A stretch of DNA of 64,000 nucleotides from Paguma larvata (lineage: Eukaryota; Chordata; Mammalia; Carnivora; Viverridae): positions 48,565,587-48,629,586 of the forward strand of contig CM057833.1 of NCBI GenBank assembly GCA_030068075.1, in the 5' to 3' direction. The translations under genes were made by a program, and so were the position numbers. A model generated the notes under the pieces. That model was given only the letters and a program-made list of their open reading frames with translations. It made no database searches and was not told the DNA's origin. Shown in pieces: positions 1-11,171 of this stretch (within the stretch, counting starts at the first letter, position 1; each line of letters begins with the position of its first letter).

Positions 1-420
1 CGGGACACAAGACGCTTTATTGTGTTTCCTCAAAGCATGTGGCCAAAGAACAGTGGCCAACCGAATCAGTTCGAATGTGCCCCTTTCTGAGAGTGCCAGT
101 GCAGTGATTTTCAGAGGCATTCGCTTTTGCTGCAAGTTGGTGATTTTGCCGTGAATGATGATGAGTGTGAAGTTGGCAGGGTATCGCCAGAGAAAAGTTG
201 CCAAAAGCCAGGCACTTCTCTCTTTCTCTTGAGAAACTGACCCTGATCTTAGGCCATAACTGGTCACTTTGTATAGGCAACAGAGAAAGAAATGCCGGCA
301 TATAAAGGGATATATCACCAGCCTGTTGTCCACGGCTCTTCACCGAAGGATTTTTGGAAAGGAAGAGGTAACTGGTCACTGGGCCCAGCAGGCATGTGGA
401 GGACTCTAACTAAACACTGA
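1..420 (-). other. Unrecognised intronic segment with a minus-strand AATAAA
   Basis: Read on the minus strand, this stretch holds a 120-codon ORF (379-17) and, at its end, AATAAA (16-21) followed by a short GT-containing stretch. That looks like the 3' end of a transcript or of a retrocopied mRNA. I tried all three minus frames and recognise no protein, and the window edge hides any poly(A) tract. It could equally be ordinary intron. Confidence 0.2.
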
Positions 421-774
421 ATGAGCAAAGACATGGACACAGGCTATGCAGTGGCCTCATTTTTGTCCTTTGGGCATCATGGCACCTAATAGGGCGCAGT
501 CTTGATATCACTTGGTTATTCTATGTCACTTTTTAAAATATTATTTTAGAAATATTGAGCTGAGAGCATTTTATGTCCTAAAATCTATCTCATGCACGTA
601 TAAGGAGACGAAGTGTGATCAAGGCACGCGACTTGCCCAAATCACGCAGGAGTCTCGGCACACCACTTTTTCTACTTCACCTCACTTATTTTTATATCAC
701 TGTCGGTCAGCCGTGCCTGTTAAAAGAATGTCACGATACCATCTTTGGTGTCTGCATCTCATTGAAAAGGAGGT

Positions 775-1325
775 GTGATCAGCTACTCTGGGATCCGGCT
801 GCACACTACGGGGTGTTTATCCAAAACGCACAAAAACCCTAAATCAAAGGGACACATGCACCCCGATGTTGACAGCAGCATTGTTTACAAGAGCCAAAAT
901 ATGGGAGCAGTCCAAGTGTCCATTGCTGGATGAATAGATGAAGAATGTGTACACACAAACACTGAAATACTATTCAGCCATAAAAAATGAAATCTTGCCA
1001 TTTACAATGACATGGATGGAGCTAGAAACTATAATGCTAAGTGAAATAATTGAGAGAAAGATAAGTACTATATGATTTCACTCATGGGTGGAATTTAAGA
1101 AACAAGCAAAAGGGGATAAAAAAAAAAAAAAAGAGAGAGACCAACTCAGAAACAGACTCTGAACTACAGAGAGTAAACCGATAGTTACCAGAGGGGAGGC
1201 AGGTGGGAACGGTAGAAAGAGGTGGTGGGGATTAAGGAGTGCACGTGTCATGATGAGTACCAGGTGATTAATATAAAAACTTAAATAGATAAATAAAAGG
1301 AGTGAATATATAAAAAAAAAGGAGA
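775..1325 (+). mobile_element. L1 retrotransposon fragment, 3' end (ORF2 C-terminus plus 3' UTR)
   Basis: Contains the typical L1 ORF2 tail: 'agccaaaatatgggagcag', 'cattcagccataaaa'-type text, 'catggatggagctagaaact' and 'gctaagtgaaataa', then an A-rich 3' UTR. The reading frame is broken, so it is an inactive 5'-truncated copy. It sits in sense orientation in the intron of the NFI gene. Confidence 0.85.
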
Positions 1326-1733
1326 TGTGAAAATCATCAAAGTAGACATTCATCAGCCCATGAAACCTCTCCCCTCACCCGTCGTCCATTCACCCACCAC
1401 TTCCTTGTTGAGAACCTTCTACTCCAGGCACTACGCTGGGCGCTGAGGACTCAGTGACAAGGTGATCGAGCTCCGTGCCCTCCTGTAGACTGCCATTATA
1501 CGTATATATATATGTGTCAAATGGACAGAAATATTTTAAGATACGTGCAGAATGTTGGCAAACCCTAATGAAGACATTGAGTTTTAACTTCAGAGGAATA
1601 AGATCAGCTTCAATGGCTCAGTATTTACTCCTGTTTGTCATTTCTCTACCTCCCCCGAAAAATCCGCTCCCCTCCATCCTCCCTTCATTCCTGATAGAGA
1701 TCCCAGTTTCACGGTGGGAAGGGCAACTTCTAA

Positions 1734-1862
<129 letters not shown>

Positions 1863-2608
1863 TAACATGGACGCATCCTCAACCCAGCGCGGTTACAACT
1901 TCACTGTCAGTGGAAGGGGAGAAACAAATCAACTTGTACATGGCAACAGCGAGCATTATGGTCAAACAGCAAAGGCCATAACCTTTTGGGATTTTTTTTT
2001 TTAAATACTTTAGGGACTGTTGTAATTTTCTCATATGGTGCTGGAAATGGTCGGGCTTTGTAACACGTGGAGTGTTTCCGTGGTAGCGTGAGCATTAGGT
2101 GATGTGGCGAGGGGAGGTCTACCCTTGCTCACTGACTTCCTGTTGTAACACACTTTACTTACGGAGCCTGGCTGTTTCACAGTATTTCATGAATTTACCC
2201 ACACAGGTGTGAGCCTCCTCGAGTCATCGGGAGGCACATGGAGAACTAAATCTTTCGTAGTAGCTGAGATCTGCAATAGATAACTTACGGGACAGTCAAA
2301 GGGCAATGTTTTTCTGTAACATATTGGAAAAAGAAAATGCAGTTATGTTCCTTTTTTATTTTTTCTTTTACTTTGGTTTTGGTTCAGCAGTCAGCAGTTA
2401 AATATATAACATGGCCCACAAGGACAGTGAATCCACTCACATTGCAGAACAATTCCGAAATGGCAAACTACTACTACTACTATCCAGTTTTTTAAAAGTT
2501 GTGAAATGCTGCACTTACATTTAAAAAAAAAAAAAACATTTTTTCAACAATTTCAACAATGACACACAAATTCACGTGGAAATGGGGAAGATGGTCTGTT
2601 TTGACAGA

Positions 2609-2616
2609 AACTGACA
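2609..2616 (+). promoter_or_regulatory. miR-223 seed match (8-mer) in the 3' UTR
   Basis: AACTGACA, the perfect 8-mer complement of the miR-223 seed, lies about 800 nt after the stop codon. NFIA is an established miR-223 target in myeloid differentiation. The match is seen directly; its use in this species is inferred. Confidence 0.6.
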
Positions 2617-3143
2617 GGAATCAATCAAAACAATCGAATTTTGAAATGAGAAAAGTGCAATTTCATTGGATAGCTAAATATCTTTGTAAGATAGAGATTG
2701 TTGAAAATTCTATTTTTGTTTTTCAAGTCCTTCCACCCCAGGACTCTAAATTATTGGGGTAAAAAAACAGCCTTGCAAGAAAAAGGGGAGCTATTTTTGC
2801 TTTTTATGTTTTTTATTGTTAAACTTGTATCCCTTTAAAAACTGAAGGAAAATTTAAAAAAAAAAAACAAAAAACAAATCTAATGGTGCTTTTACCACGA
2901 TATGTTAACTACATTAAATGCTAATTAATTATTTTCTGTTATCAAAGCACATAACTAAAATGAAATCATGGTATCTGTTAATTTTATAAGCTAGAAGTCA
3001 CTATAATGGATTATGCCAATTCTGAAAATTTTTACGTGTATCCAGCAACATAGGATTTATCAGTTATCAGACCCTTCATTGTACCAGAGATTGTCCGGAA
3101 ATTTTAAAGACCTTTGCGCCCCTGAACTGGGCTATGGGAAAAA

Positions 3144-3179
3144 TAATATTAATAATAATAATAATAATAATAATAATGA
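3144..3179 (+). repeat. (AAT)n microsatellite in the 3' UTR
   Basis: About eleven AAT units in a row. Such tracts vary in length between individuals. Confidence 0.9.
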
Positions 3180-3233
3180 AACCAATACTGACACAAACGC
3201 TGGTGCCCATTCAGATCAAGGGTACCTGTTAGG

Positions 3234-3358
3234 GAAAAAAAAAAGTTTGCACCCCCAAATGTCCTGTATCTTATGTAAAAAAAAAACAACAACAACAACA
3301 CACACAGACACAAAAAAAAACAAAAAAAAAACAAACAAAAAACAAAAACAAAAAAAAA
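3234..3358 (+). repeat. A-rich low-complexity tract in the 3' UTR
   Basis: Repeated runs of A broken by single C or CAA units, including a (CAA)n/(CA)n piece near 3288-3310. The chance ORFs across it give poly-Lys/Asn or Phe-rich peptides and are not genes. Confidence 0.85.
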
Positions 3359-4523
3359 GTGCAAGTGATTTTTCTACCAGACAGCGAAGCACCCCTTTGC
3401 TTCCCATGCAACTTCAAGAAGGTTTCCTATACTATACATATATATACGTTCTGGTTGGCAAGCCCTGCTGATCAGAGAAAGTCTCTGCATGTTCTAGTGT
3501 TAGTAACTAATTTTTATATAGTTAACGTAGGATAAAGTAGAGTGCATTAAGACACAATATTGTAATCCCTACTCTAGGCACTTGCCTTTAAACTATGTTC
3601 TTCAGCCCTTCAGAAGGGTTCTACTACTGTCCTATACAATCAAGTAACTGAAATTCTTGGGAAGACACTTTGCTCCTCATCTTTCCCCCCCCCCCCAAAG
3701 GATGTTGTTTTGTTTTGTTTTTTTTCCTTAATTTGCACGAAAACAAAAATTCCATATCAATGTGCCTTGCCCTGGATAGCGATTATTTGTGGAATTGTTG
3801 CACATACGCTCCTCTATTGAAAGGGGTTTTTCCCTAGTCAAGCATTTGGAGACACTTTTTGTAAAGGTGACTTTTATGTCAGCCATCGTCAGTTTCAACA
3901 TCTAGAACTAAATAGAAAGTTAGTTGTTCCGCAGATAGGAGTAGTCCTTATTGTCCTCTGTGGTCAGTGGCAGTGCTATTCTGAGATCTGTAGATGGCTT
4001 AGAATATCAGTATTTTGGATGTTGCTGCATTTTACAATTTATTTGGAGTCTTCCTTTATTTTCCCCCCAGATATATGAAAATATGCAATACCTGCTTATA
4101 TCGTGTAGAAAAGCTTAGCGATTATTAATTTTTCTTTTCTTTTTTTTTTTATTTGACCAAAGTCGGTGCTGCACTTGACGCAGTGTGTTTTAGGTGTTTG
4201 TCTTTGTACTTTTGTTGTGATTTTTTTTGAATGCACGTGCGCAGGAAGGGCTCCTCTTAGAGAAGCAGTCAAACTGTGAAGCACTAAGCTGACCCTGCTT
4301 CAAGCAATTTTGTTTTTACAACTGTTCCTTTCACAAGCAAGCCTTAAAAAAAAAAAAAAGACAACTTCCTTTTTCTTCAGCTCCCACACCCCATTTTTCT
4401 TAGCAGACCGCAGTCAATCCACAGTCAACGAAAAAGGATATAATGCCCATTTTTATATGCACGTTTTTAAACTTCCAAGTTCTGAAAATTGTTTACTGGT
4501 TCTCTCTATTTAAGGAAAAAAAA

Positions 4524-4535
4524 AATAAAATAAAA
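4524..4535 (+). terminator. Internal poly(A) signal cluster, candidate early site
   Basis: Overlapping AATAAA hexamers at 4524-4529 and just after sit in an A-run, followed by GT-containing sequence near 4550-4575. It could serve as a proximal poly(A) site, but A-run context makes false signals common. Confidence 0.3.
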
Positions 4536-4843
4536 CATTTTGGATTTTCATATGTGTCTGATAAGTGGTTGAATAGTCGTTTGGCGCTGTTGTATGGTGT
4601 GATCGTCAGTCAGCACATGGTGTCACTTCCTATAGCCAGCCAGCATACTCGCCTTCCCCGATAGCACTTAGCTGGGCATTACTTTCTTATGACATATGTG
4701 CACTAAAAAAAAAAGGAAAAAAGAAAAAAAAAAGAAAAAAAAAAATAGCAGCTTTCAGTGCTTCACAGTGAAGGGAAAAAAAGCCTAGACAAACATTTTG
4801 TCAGAACCTTTGCTATAAGCCAAGGTATTACCAGTAAATTGGT

Positions 4844-4851
4844 TGTATATA
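4844..4851 (+). promoter_or_regulatory. Pumilio response element next to a poly(A) signal
   Basis: TGTATATA fits the PUM1/2 consensus UGUANAUA exactly and ends one base before the AATAAA at 4853-4858. Pumilio proteins repress and destabilise mRNAs through such sites. The motif is seen; function is inferred. Confidence 0.4.
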
Positions 4852-4852
4852 C

Positions 4853-4963
4853 AATAAAATTGCACCCTTTTTTTAAAACAAAACAAACTAAGCAATAGTT
4901 TGGGCAGTTTTAGTTGTTTCTAGTGAGCATGTTGTAGTCATGACTGCAAAGAGAGAGAATAAA
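4853..4963 (+). terminator. Pair of internal poly(A) signals, candidate alternative 3' end
   Basis: AATAAA occurs at 4853-4858 and 4958-4963. The second is followed at 15-50 nt by a T/GT-rich stretch ('tttgtattgttgtatag'), the expected downstream element. Use would give a UTR of about 3.2 kb instead of 7.6 kb. Confidence 0.45.
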
Positions 4964-6430
4964 CTGCCCACTCAGAAGATATGTAATTTGTATTGTTGTA
5001 TAGTTTTATTGATTACACTGATTTATTCTACCCTATTTTATAACGCAGGACTTTTGTAATGTTGTTTAAATGAGGAAACATTTCTGTCAAATTAGCCTAG
5101 TGAAATCTCTGATTGTCCATTATAAAGGCAGCGTTCATAGAATTGCTTTTCTTTCTTTCCCGCCCCCCCCCCGTACCCCCCATCCTCGGGAACTGGATTT
5201 AAGTTTAAAACTTTCCTGTTTCCTTTTTTTTTTTGTAAGTATTTAAATACAGTTATTTTTTTTTCTCTCAATGGTATAGCATATTCCTATGCTTGAGAAG
5301 TATAGGTCTACTGAAAAACCATTGTAAATGGACGTTACAGGTATGCTGTATTTTTGAAGGTATTTTGTTGTATTAAGTTTGATGAAGCTAAAATTAGGGA
5401 ACTCTGAACAGATTTGCAGGAAAAAAAATGTTTTAAAGGCTTTAAAACATTAAGGAGGCAGTCTAGGGTGATAACGAACAGGGGTTAAGTATTAAATACA
5501 CTAAGTTACATTTTCGTTCATGTTTCATTGTCCAGAAAGCAGCAGGAAACTGTAGTTCAGTTGTGATCAAGCAGGAAAAAAGAAACACCAACAATCCAAG
5601 TGTTTACCTTTTAGATGAAAGCCAAGCGAAGATGTTTGAGGAAGACTTTGCTACCTGGGGTGTGTAGACTGACAGGCTGAGGGCTGGCCCAATGGAAAGG
5701 CCCCGCCCTTGATTCCGAGACACATTTCAATTTTTTCTCTCCCATCCAATGGCATTAACAATATTGGCAAAGAGAAGTCCCTCAAATCACTCTCCACGTT
5801 TTTTCTTTGGGAACTGAAGTCAGAGGCACAAACACTAAACCTGATCATTTTTCTATATGCTTTTTTTTTTCTTTGCCCCTCCCCCTGCCCCTAAAATGCT
5901 CCTTTTCTGATCATTCATGGGCGGAGGCCCTCACCTAATGCCTCTACCCATCCCAAGTCTTTCACTTTCTTTTGAGGTTCGGGCAAACTTTTCTGTTCAG
6001 TCACATCCTGACATGGCCGCTCTCGGGGTCAGCTCCTCCCCGCCCCCACCCCGCAGTCAGGTGTGGGCCACCCCCCACCCCCGCAAGCCAATGACAACAA
6101 GAAAGTACACCTCCCCAAGCTTGCATTCTTCATTCTCTGACAGTCCAAGTGTAAGGGAACCCCAACTTTCCAGAGTCATGCTGTTCATTCAGCCCACAGC
6201 AATATGCAAAACCCATCCCTCAGAGAGCTTGTCTTTTACTTTTCGAACCCTTACCCCCATACACTTTGAATTCTGTAGTTACAGCATCATCAAGTATTTA
6301 TGAAATCTGGATTAAGAAAAATATTTTTTCCCTTGTGATTTTTTTTTTGTGGGGAGGGGGAGGGATTTCTAAGAATGTCGTTTAATGTGCTTTGCATCAT
6401 GTCTCTGGAAGCATCTTTTTGTCCATAGTG

Positions 6431-6439
6431 GTGGTGGTC

Positions 6440-6470
<31 letters not shown>

Positions 6471-6535
6471 GTCTCCCCATATTTCTTTCTTTCCTTCTAT
6501 CTTTCTGTCAGTGTTTGTTTGTTTGTTTGTTTTTC
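6431..6535 (+). repeat. (TC)n/(TCTG)n and (GTTT)n simple repeats in the 3' UTR
   Basis: A CT/CTGT tract (about 6437-6475) is followed by a (GTTT)n tract (about 6509-6532). The 138-codon minus ORF crossing this area encodes low-complexity Arg/Gln-rich sequence and is an artefact. Confidence 0.85.
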
Positions 6536-6838
6536 CCGGTAGCAGGCCTCCATAGAACAAATTCAAAACACCACTGGCATGATAGTGTAAGGAGAGCTTC
6601 AGTGGCCCCTCACCACCCCCACCCCCACCCCCGAGATCTGTCCCAGGACGGTCTCGGCTCAGAAAGCCGCATTGCCCACCGGCAGCGCTTTTGTTCAAAT
6701 CGGCTTCCGAGGCCAATTTCGTCCTGAAGTCAATGCATGTATTTACTGTCTGACAGTAAACCCGCTCTGCCTTCTCCACGTCCAAGGCTGTGCATTTGCC
6801 TAATTAGCGTCACGTATGTTTTCCTTTTATTTTTTTCC

Positions 6839-6844
6839 AATAAA
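6839..6844 (+). terminator. Internal AATAAA in the 3' UTR
   Basis: Canonical hexamer with only weak GT-rich sequence downstream. Possible minor poly(A) site. Confidence 0.2.
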
Positions 6845-6974
6845 GAAGCAGTGGGATGAAAATTGCTTTGATAGATAGCAGGTAACATTGAAGCTGTTCT
6901 TTAGCACTTAACCGTAGTGAATACTGTGTCACCAATTCTGAAATCAATTTAATGTTTAATGCAAATCCATTACA

Positions 6975-6982
6975 TGGTGCTA
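6975..6982 (+). promoter_or_regulatory. miR-29 seed match (8-mer) in the 3' UTR
   Basis: TGGTGCTA is a full 8-mer match to the miR-29 family seed. A 7-mer (TGGTGCT) lies at 2884-2890. The surrounding 6870-7100 stretch is free of repeats and simple sequence, which fits a conserved UTR block, but conservation cannot be tested here. Confidence 0.4.
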
Positions 6983-7943
6983 TAACAGGCTGACAAAATG
7001 ATTTACACCAATGTGACAACTTGGGCTCAATTCACTCTGCTTTCCAACAGTGTAAATGCATAGCAGTGTTTATCTGCATGAGAACTATGCACTAATCTAT
7101 CCGAAGAAAAAAAAAAAACTATATCAACTTTGGTATCTACTTTCCGTTTACTTCAATCCTTGCCTTTTTGGTCATTGTTATAATGCCAGCTTTAGGACAG
7201 AAAGAATTATAAGAAAACCAGCATAATACCTGATATATTAAAATGTAGTGCCTGTGAAATCTGTATTATATTGCTCTTCTGAAGTAAGATTTTTCTACAC
7301 CGGTAGCCTTTGCTGTCAGTCAGGACCTTCTGGTATAGATGATGTAAAAATAACCGTACAATATTAATGCATGCTATTCCATAATGCTTAGTGAACTGTA
7401 TGAATATTACTCAAAGTTATGTTAGTCCTTTTTTTTTTTTTCTTTTTTTCCTGACTTGGTTCTTGTCAGCTAGGTTTAAAGGTATTTCACTGAGAACGCA
7501 AATTCTGTCTCTTGGTTTCGGCTGTTTTCAGTATTTTGGAGGTATACATTTACTTAAATTCAGTATTACTTGTTTTTTTTTGTTTTCGTTTTCGTTTTTT
7601 GTTTCCTTTTTTTCCTAGGGGACAAGCATGGGTGGTTGATTTCAGAAATCGGTCCCTGGCAAGACTTTTGTCTCAAAAACGACCATTTGTGTTTCGAGAA
7701 CTGTGCTACGAAGACACTCTGAGAACATTTCCAAGCGAGGGACATTTCTCTTGACCCTCGACCGAAGCTGTGCCGACCCTGGAGCATTTTCTTAATGGAC
7801 AATGTTCAGCCAGGTACCCATGCTTGATCCGTCTTCACACCAGACTTCCTCATATGAAAAGAAAAGAAAAATTTTTTGAAAAAAATCTTTAAGAAATCAC
7901 ATGGCTATTTAGTTTCATGCACAGTTGCAATATTTTCTTCAGA

Positions 7944-7949
7944 AATAAA
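7944..7949 (+). terminator. Internal AATAAA in the 3' UTR
   Basis: Canonical hexamer in repeat-free sequence. The nearest clear T-rich downstream region is at 8010-8040, which is rather distant. Possible alternative poly(A) site. Confidence 0.25.
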
Positions 7950-8149
7950 ACTCTGTACAAACTTTGGGCCCGATTCATAAGAAAAAGAAGTTTGCTATTA
8001 ACACGGGATTTTTTAAATAGACTTTTTTTTTTTTTTTGGTCTAAATTGGAAACGACTTGCTTCCCAAATTAAGTCCGTTTCATCTCACTTTTTTTTTCCC
8101 CTCTAACCCAGCACCCATCTGCCTTTTATGCCCCAAAGGGTCACATAAC

Positions 8150-8290
8150 CAGATGAGGGGCCCGGGGAGATGGACCGTAGACCCCGGGAAACGCTTGGGA
8201 AGATAGGGCCTGCGGTCGAGCGCCAGTACGGGGAGGCCGCGGCGGGCGGGGGCAGGACCCCGCCTGCGTGCCAGGCATCGTGAGTCTCAT
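8150..8290 (+). other. CpG-rich patch inside the 3' UTR
   Basis: About 140 bp with roughly fifteen CpG dinucleotides and several GGG runs, in an otherwise AT-rich UTR. It is too short for a classical CpG island. It could be a conserved regulatory or structured RNA element, or a small intragenic CpG cluster. Confidence 0.5.
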
Positions 8291-9374
8291 GTGGGCTCCT
8301 TATGCGCTTTAATTCAAAAAACACCGTTTCCCAAATGTGTCCGGACCGCAGGACTGTACGGTGGGAGTGCCACCCCTAATCCAACCAGAGCACCTGCGGG
8401 GGAGAGGGAACACTCACCAGGTCGTGCCGTGTGCACTTTGGTATCTGCACAGTGCTTTTAAGGGCCCATCGCCGTCCCGGCGAACTGGGCTATTCTTCCT
8501 GCCGGTTCTTCTGCTCGACTTCTCAAAATGACAGAAGCTTTTCCCCCTTTGATGCTATTCGTGTTATTCTTATTTTCAATTTTTTGTTATTTTTTTATTT
8601 TAATTTTCTTTAGTACTAGTCTATAAATGAGCGTGTTTTTTGTTTTGTTTTTTGTTTTGTTTCAACATCTCAACCGAAGGTCACAAGGCCGCTGGCTGTG
8701 TTGGGATGGAGGTTTGAGAGAGCGGTCCGCTCCATTTTTTTTCTCCCTGGTCTCAGACCAGCCTGTCTGCACTGTGAAGGCATTTGGTAGTGTCACCACT
8801 GAGATACTAACTCGGCCTAGAGCTGGAGCTTTGTCAGGTTCTAGGAGGGCCTTAGGAAAGACTTTCAAAGACAAACACATGATTCTTCTTCCCTACACCC
8901 TTGACCTCTTAATGCAGAACAAAGTTCTCTGGGGACCTTTCCCACCACCCTTGGAAATCTGTCCACTCAAGATACCTCGGCTTTTTTTTTTTTTTTTTTC
9001 ATTTTAAATTGTTGGGGGGTAGGGGACCGAACACTTCCAGAGATGAAAAGAGATCTGTTGTGAAACTAAACACCCCCCCGTGTTAATAACTTGGTTTGAC
9101 GTTTGTTTTTATGAGCCGGGCCCCCTGTGCCTCTAGTATACTTGTATTGACTCTCATAGCGACCCTTTTGGTTTTACTGTGTTCTGTGAAAATTTGTAAT
9201 TGGTTGAGAATCACTGTGGGCGTCCATTCTTATTCAACTAAATCTCCACAGGTTTTTTGAGCTGGTGTGGATTAGTTTAACTCTTGTATTCAACCGTTAG
9301 TGCTACCACCTTCTCACATTACAATACGATTACTGGAAGCAAGTACTGCATTTCCTATGCAACAAAAAAGGAAA

Positions 9375-9380
9375 AATAAA
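9375..9380 (+). terminator. NFIA: Distal poly(A) signal of the NFI gene
   Basis: AATAAA is followed by a GT-rich downstream element ('gtgtcctcgtttgcttg', about 9403-9420, and 'gtgggtgcttgtggg' near 9429-9443). Cleavage is expected near 9395-9400. Base composition changes from AT-rich to GC-richer right after this point, which supports it as the true gene end. Confidence 0.7.
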
Positions 9381-9399
9381 AAATTGCTAATGCTACGGA

Positions 9400-10300
9400 A
9401 GCCGTGTCCTCGTTTGCTTGACATCACACGTGGGTGCTTGTGGGACGAGCGGGGAAGAGTACGGCCGGGTCTTTCTGCCCCACGGAGCCTGCATTATCCC
9501 GGACAGAGGCCGAGCACATCACACCTTCCTCAGAGTTCTGACGGGCACCGTTGGTGTTTTCACCTGCTTCGACAAATGCGGGGCTTACCACTCCCCCGCG
9601 CTCACTCTGTGCCTGACTCTCTTGCAAGTACTTTAGATATTGTGTCAGTGAGGGCCCGGGCGGGAATCAGGAATAGGGCCCGATAGGTTTCCCAAGAGGG
9701 GGGCTCTGCGGTAGCCTACGGATATACAATTCTAGGATGAAAGCCCCCGGTCCTGGAGCTGAGGACACAAAAGGGAAAGGTTGGGCTCGCGGAACGTAGG
9801 CATTCCAAGGAGGAGCTCTGCACAGCCGATACTTGGATCTTTACTGAGAGGAGTCGCCAGGAAGGTGGCGTGCTCCACATGTGTGGTCACCACCTGCACG
9901 GTCACAGACCCTGAGAGGACGCGGGGTGGCTGGGGCTAGGATGGCTGAGGGGGAGGCAGCCGACAGTATGAGTACGGCTGAGGAGGCGAGGCACGGGCGG
10001 TGCTGGCAGAGCTGCAAGGAGCCGGAGGCTGGTGGCGGATCCATCTTCTGCGGCTGTCGCATGTGGACGGGAGCTGAAACCGGAAGGAAATCCTCTCTCT
10101 CCCTTCCCTTGTCTCTAAGGCTCCCGCCAATGTCTCTCAGGGACTTGATCTAAGCCTCACCCTCTGGGAAGAGAGTATGGAAAAGGTAGTAAGGGAACTA
10201 CCAGCTCCGCAGAACAGAGTATAGAGAGGTGAGCTTGGAGACCAGACACACTAAGTACCCAAGCGGCACATACATCTCGATCCATTTCATCGGCACAGGC
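9400..10300. other. Post-gene flank, GC-richer, no gene seen
   Basis: Moderately CpG-rich sequence directly after the poly(A) site (densest about 9400-9660 and 9840-10080). Short ORFs on both strands overlap each other and resemble no protein. I recognise no repeat. It could hold a pause or termination region or a weak orphan CpG island. Confidence 0.5.
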
Positions 10301-10420
10301 ACCTCTGAGACAGGCACCATTTTCCTCCCCATTTACAGATGAGGAAACTAAGGCAGAAAGAGAGTCAATAAGTCACCCAAGGTCATACAACAACTAAATA
10401 GCGGGGTGGGATTCAGATCC
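10301..10420 (-). repeat. MIR SINE fragment
   Basis: Carries the MIR core read in reverse: 'cccatttacagatgaggaaa', then a 'caaggtcatacaacaa' box and 'gggattcagatcc'. Old mammalian-wide tRNA-derived SINE, inactive. Confidence 0.8.
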
Positions 10421-10464
10421 AAGAAGTCGGCTTCCAACTTCCATCCTATAATCACTGCAATGTA

Positions 10465-10860
10465 TCAACTCAACTATTTATTCAATAAAAATTATTTGAA
10501 TACCCGTTATGTGCCAGAGACTATGCCAGGGGCTAGGGATGGCAGCTAAATAAAAATGGAGCAGCTATTCTTATGAAGCCTACAGTCTAGTGGGCAAAAT
10601 AAGCAGTATCCAAATAAACACAGCAGCGAAGGTGAGCTTGTGGTCATGATGAGGCTTATAAAGGATGCACATTGCTGTGAAAGCCCATTGAGACGGAGTA
10701 GGACAGATAAATGTCCACTGACAAAGGGGGTAGGCAGGAAGGAGAATGTTCTGGACAGAGGGATCAGGATGTGCAAAGAGCCCGTCCGTGGTAGATGGAG
10801 TTCGGCACCTCGGAGGGAAGGAAGGTCCGTTTCAATGAAGAGAAGAAAAGGAGAGGAAAT
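10465..10860 (+). repeat. Ancient interspersed repeat, family not named
   Basis: Begins 'atgtgccagagactatgcca', then 'cctacagtctagtgggcaaa', and later 'ggatgtgcaaagagcc'. The same order of boxes recurs near 14413, 31860, 46180 and 61085 in this window, so this is a dispersed family. I recognise the text as a common old mammalian repeat but cannot give its name safely. Confidence 0.55.
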
Positions 10861-11170
10861 TCATTCAAGACGAAGCTTGCCATCTGATTTTGCGTGCCCG
10901 TACAGGGTTGTGTGGGGGTGTCCGTGTGGAATCTCATCCCTCTAGGACCCAGAGTGAAAAGCAACTACCGTCTCAACCATTCCTGGATGTGTTAGTGTGA
11001 GGGAAAGGCAGCAGGGCAAGGCTTGGCCTGGCTTTTAACAATTCTGTCTGGAACTGCCACGCACGCTTCCCCTCTCATTTCATTGGCCAGAGCATGTCAT
11101 GTGGCCATGCCTCAGTTCAACAGGACCAGGAAGGAGAATCCTCCCTCTCCTTCGGGGAGGACTAGAGAAC
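10861..11170. other. No feature recognised
   Basis: Unique-looking intergenic sequence. No gene, promoter or known repeat was seen. Confidence 0.5.
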
Positions 11171-11171
11171 A

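Noticed and set aside
1646..1652. let-7 seed match CTACCTC
   Set aside because: It lies in the intron, before the acceptor at 1788, so it would not be in the mRNA.
6369..6785. 138-codon minus ORF in the 3' UTR
   Set aside because: Its Gly- and Arg/Gln-repeat parts come from C-rich and (CT)n simple repeats inside the UTR.
7391..7754. Plus-strand ORFs ending …SEGHFS in the 3' UTR
   Set aside because: A pyrimidine tract followed by AG near 7615 first suggested a second acceptor and exon, but the upstream part is poly-Phe from T-runs. The position is 5.6 kb into the UTR of the SWYLG exon.
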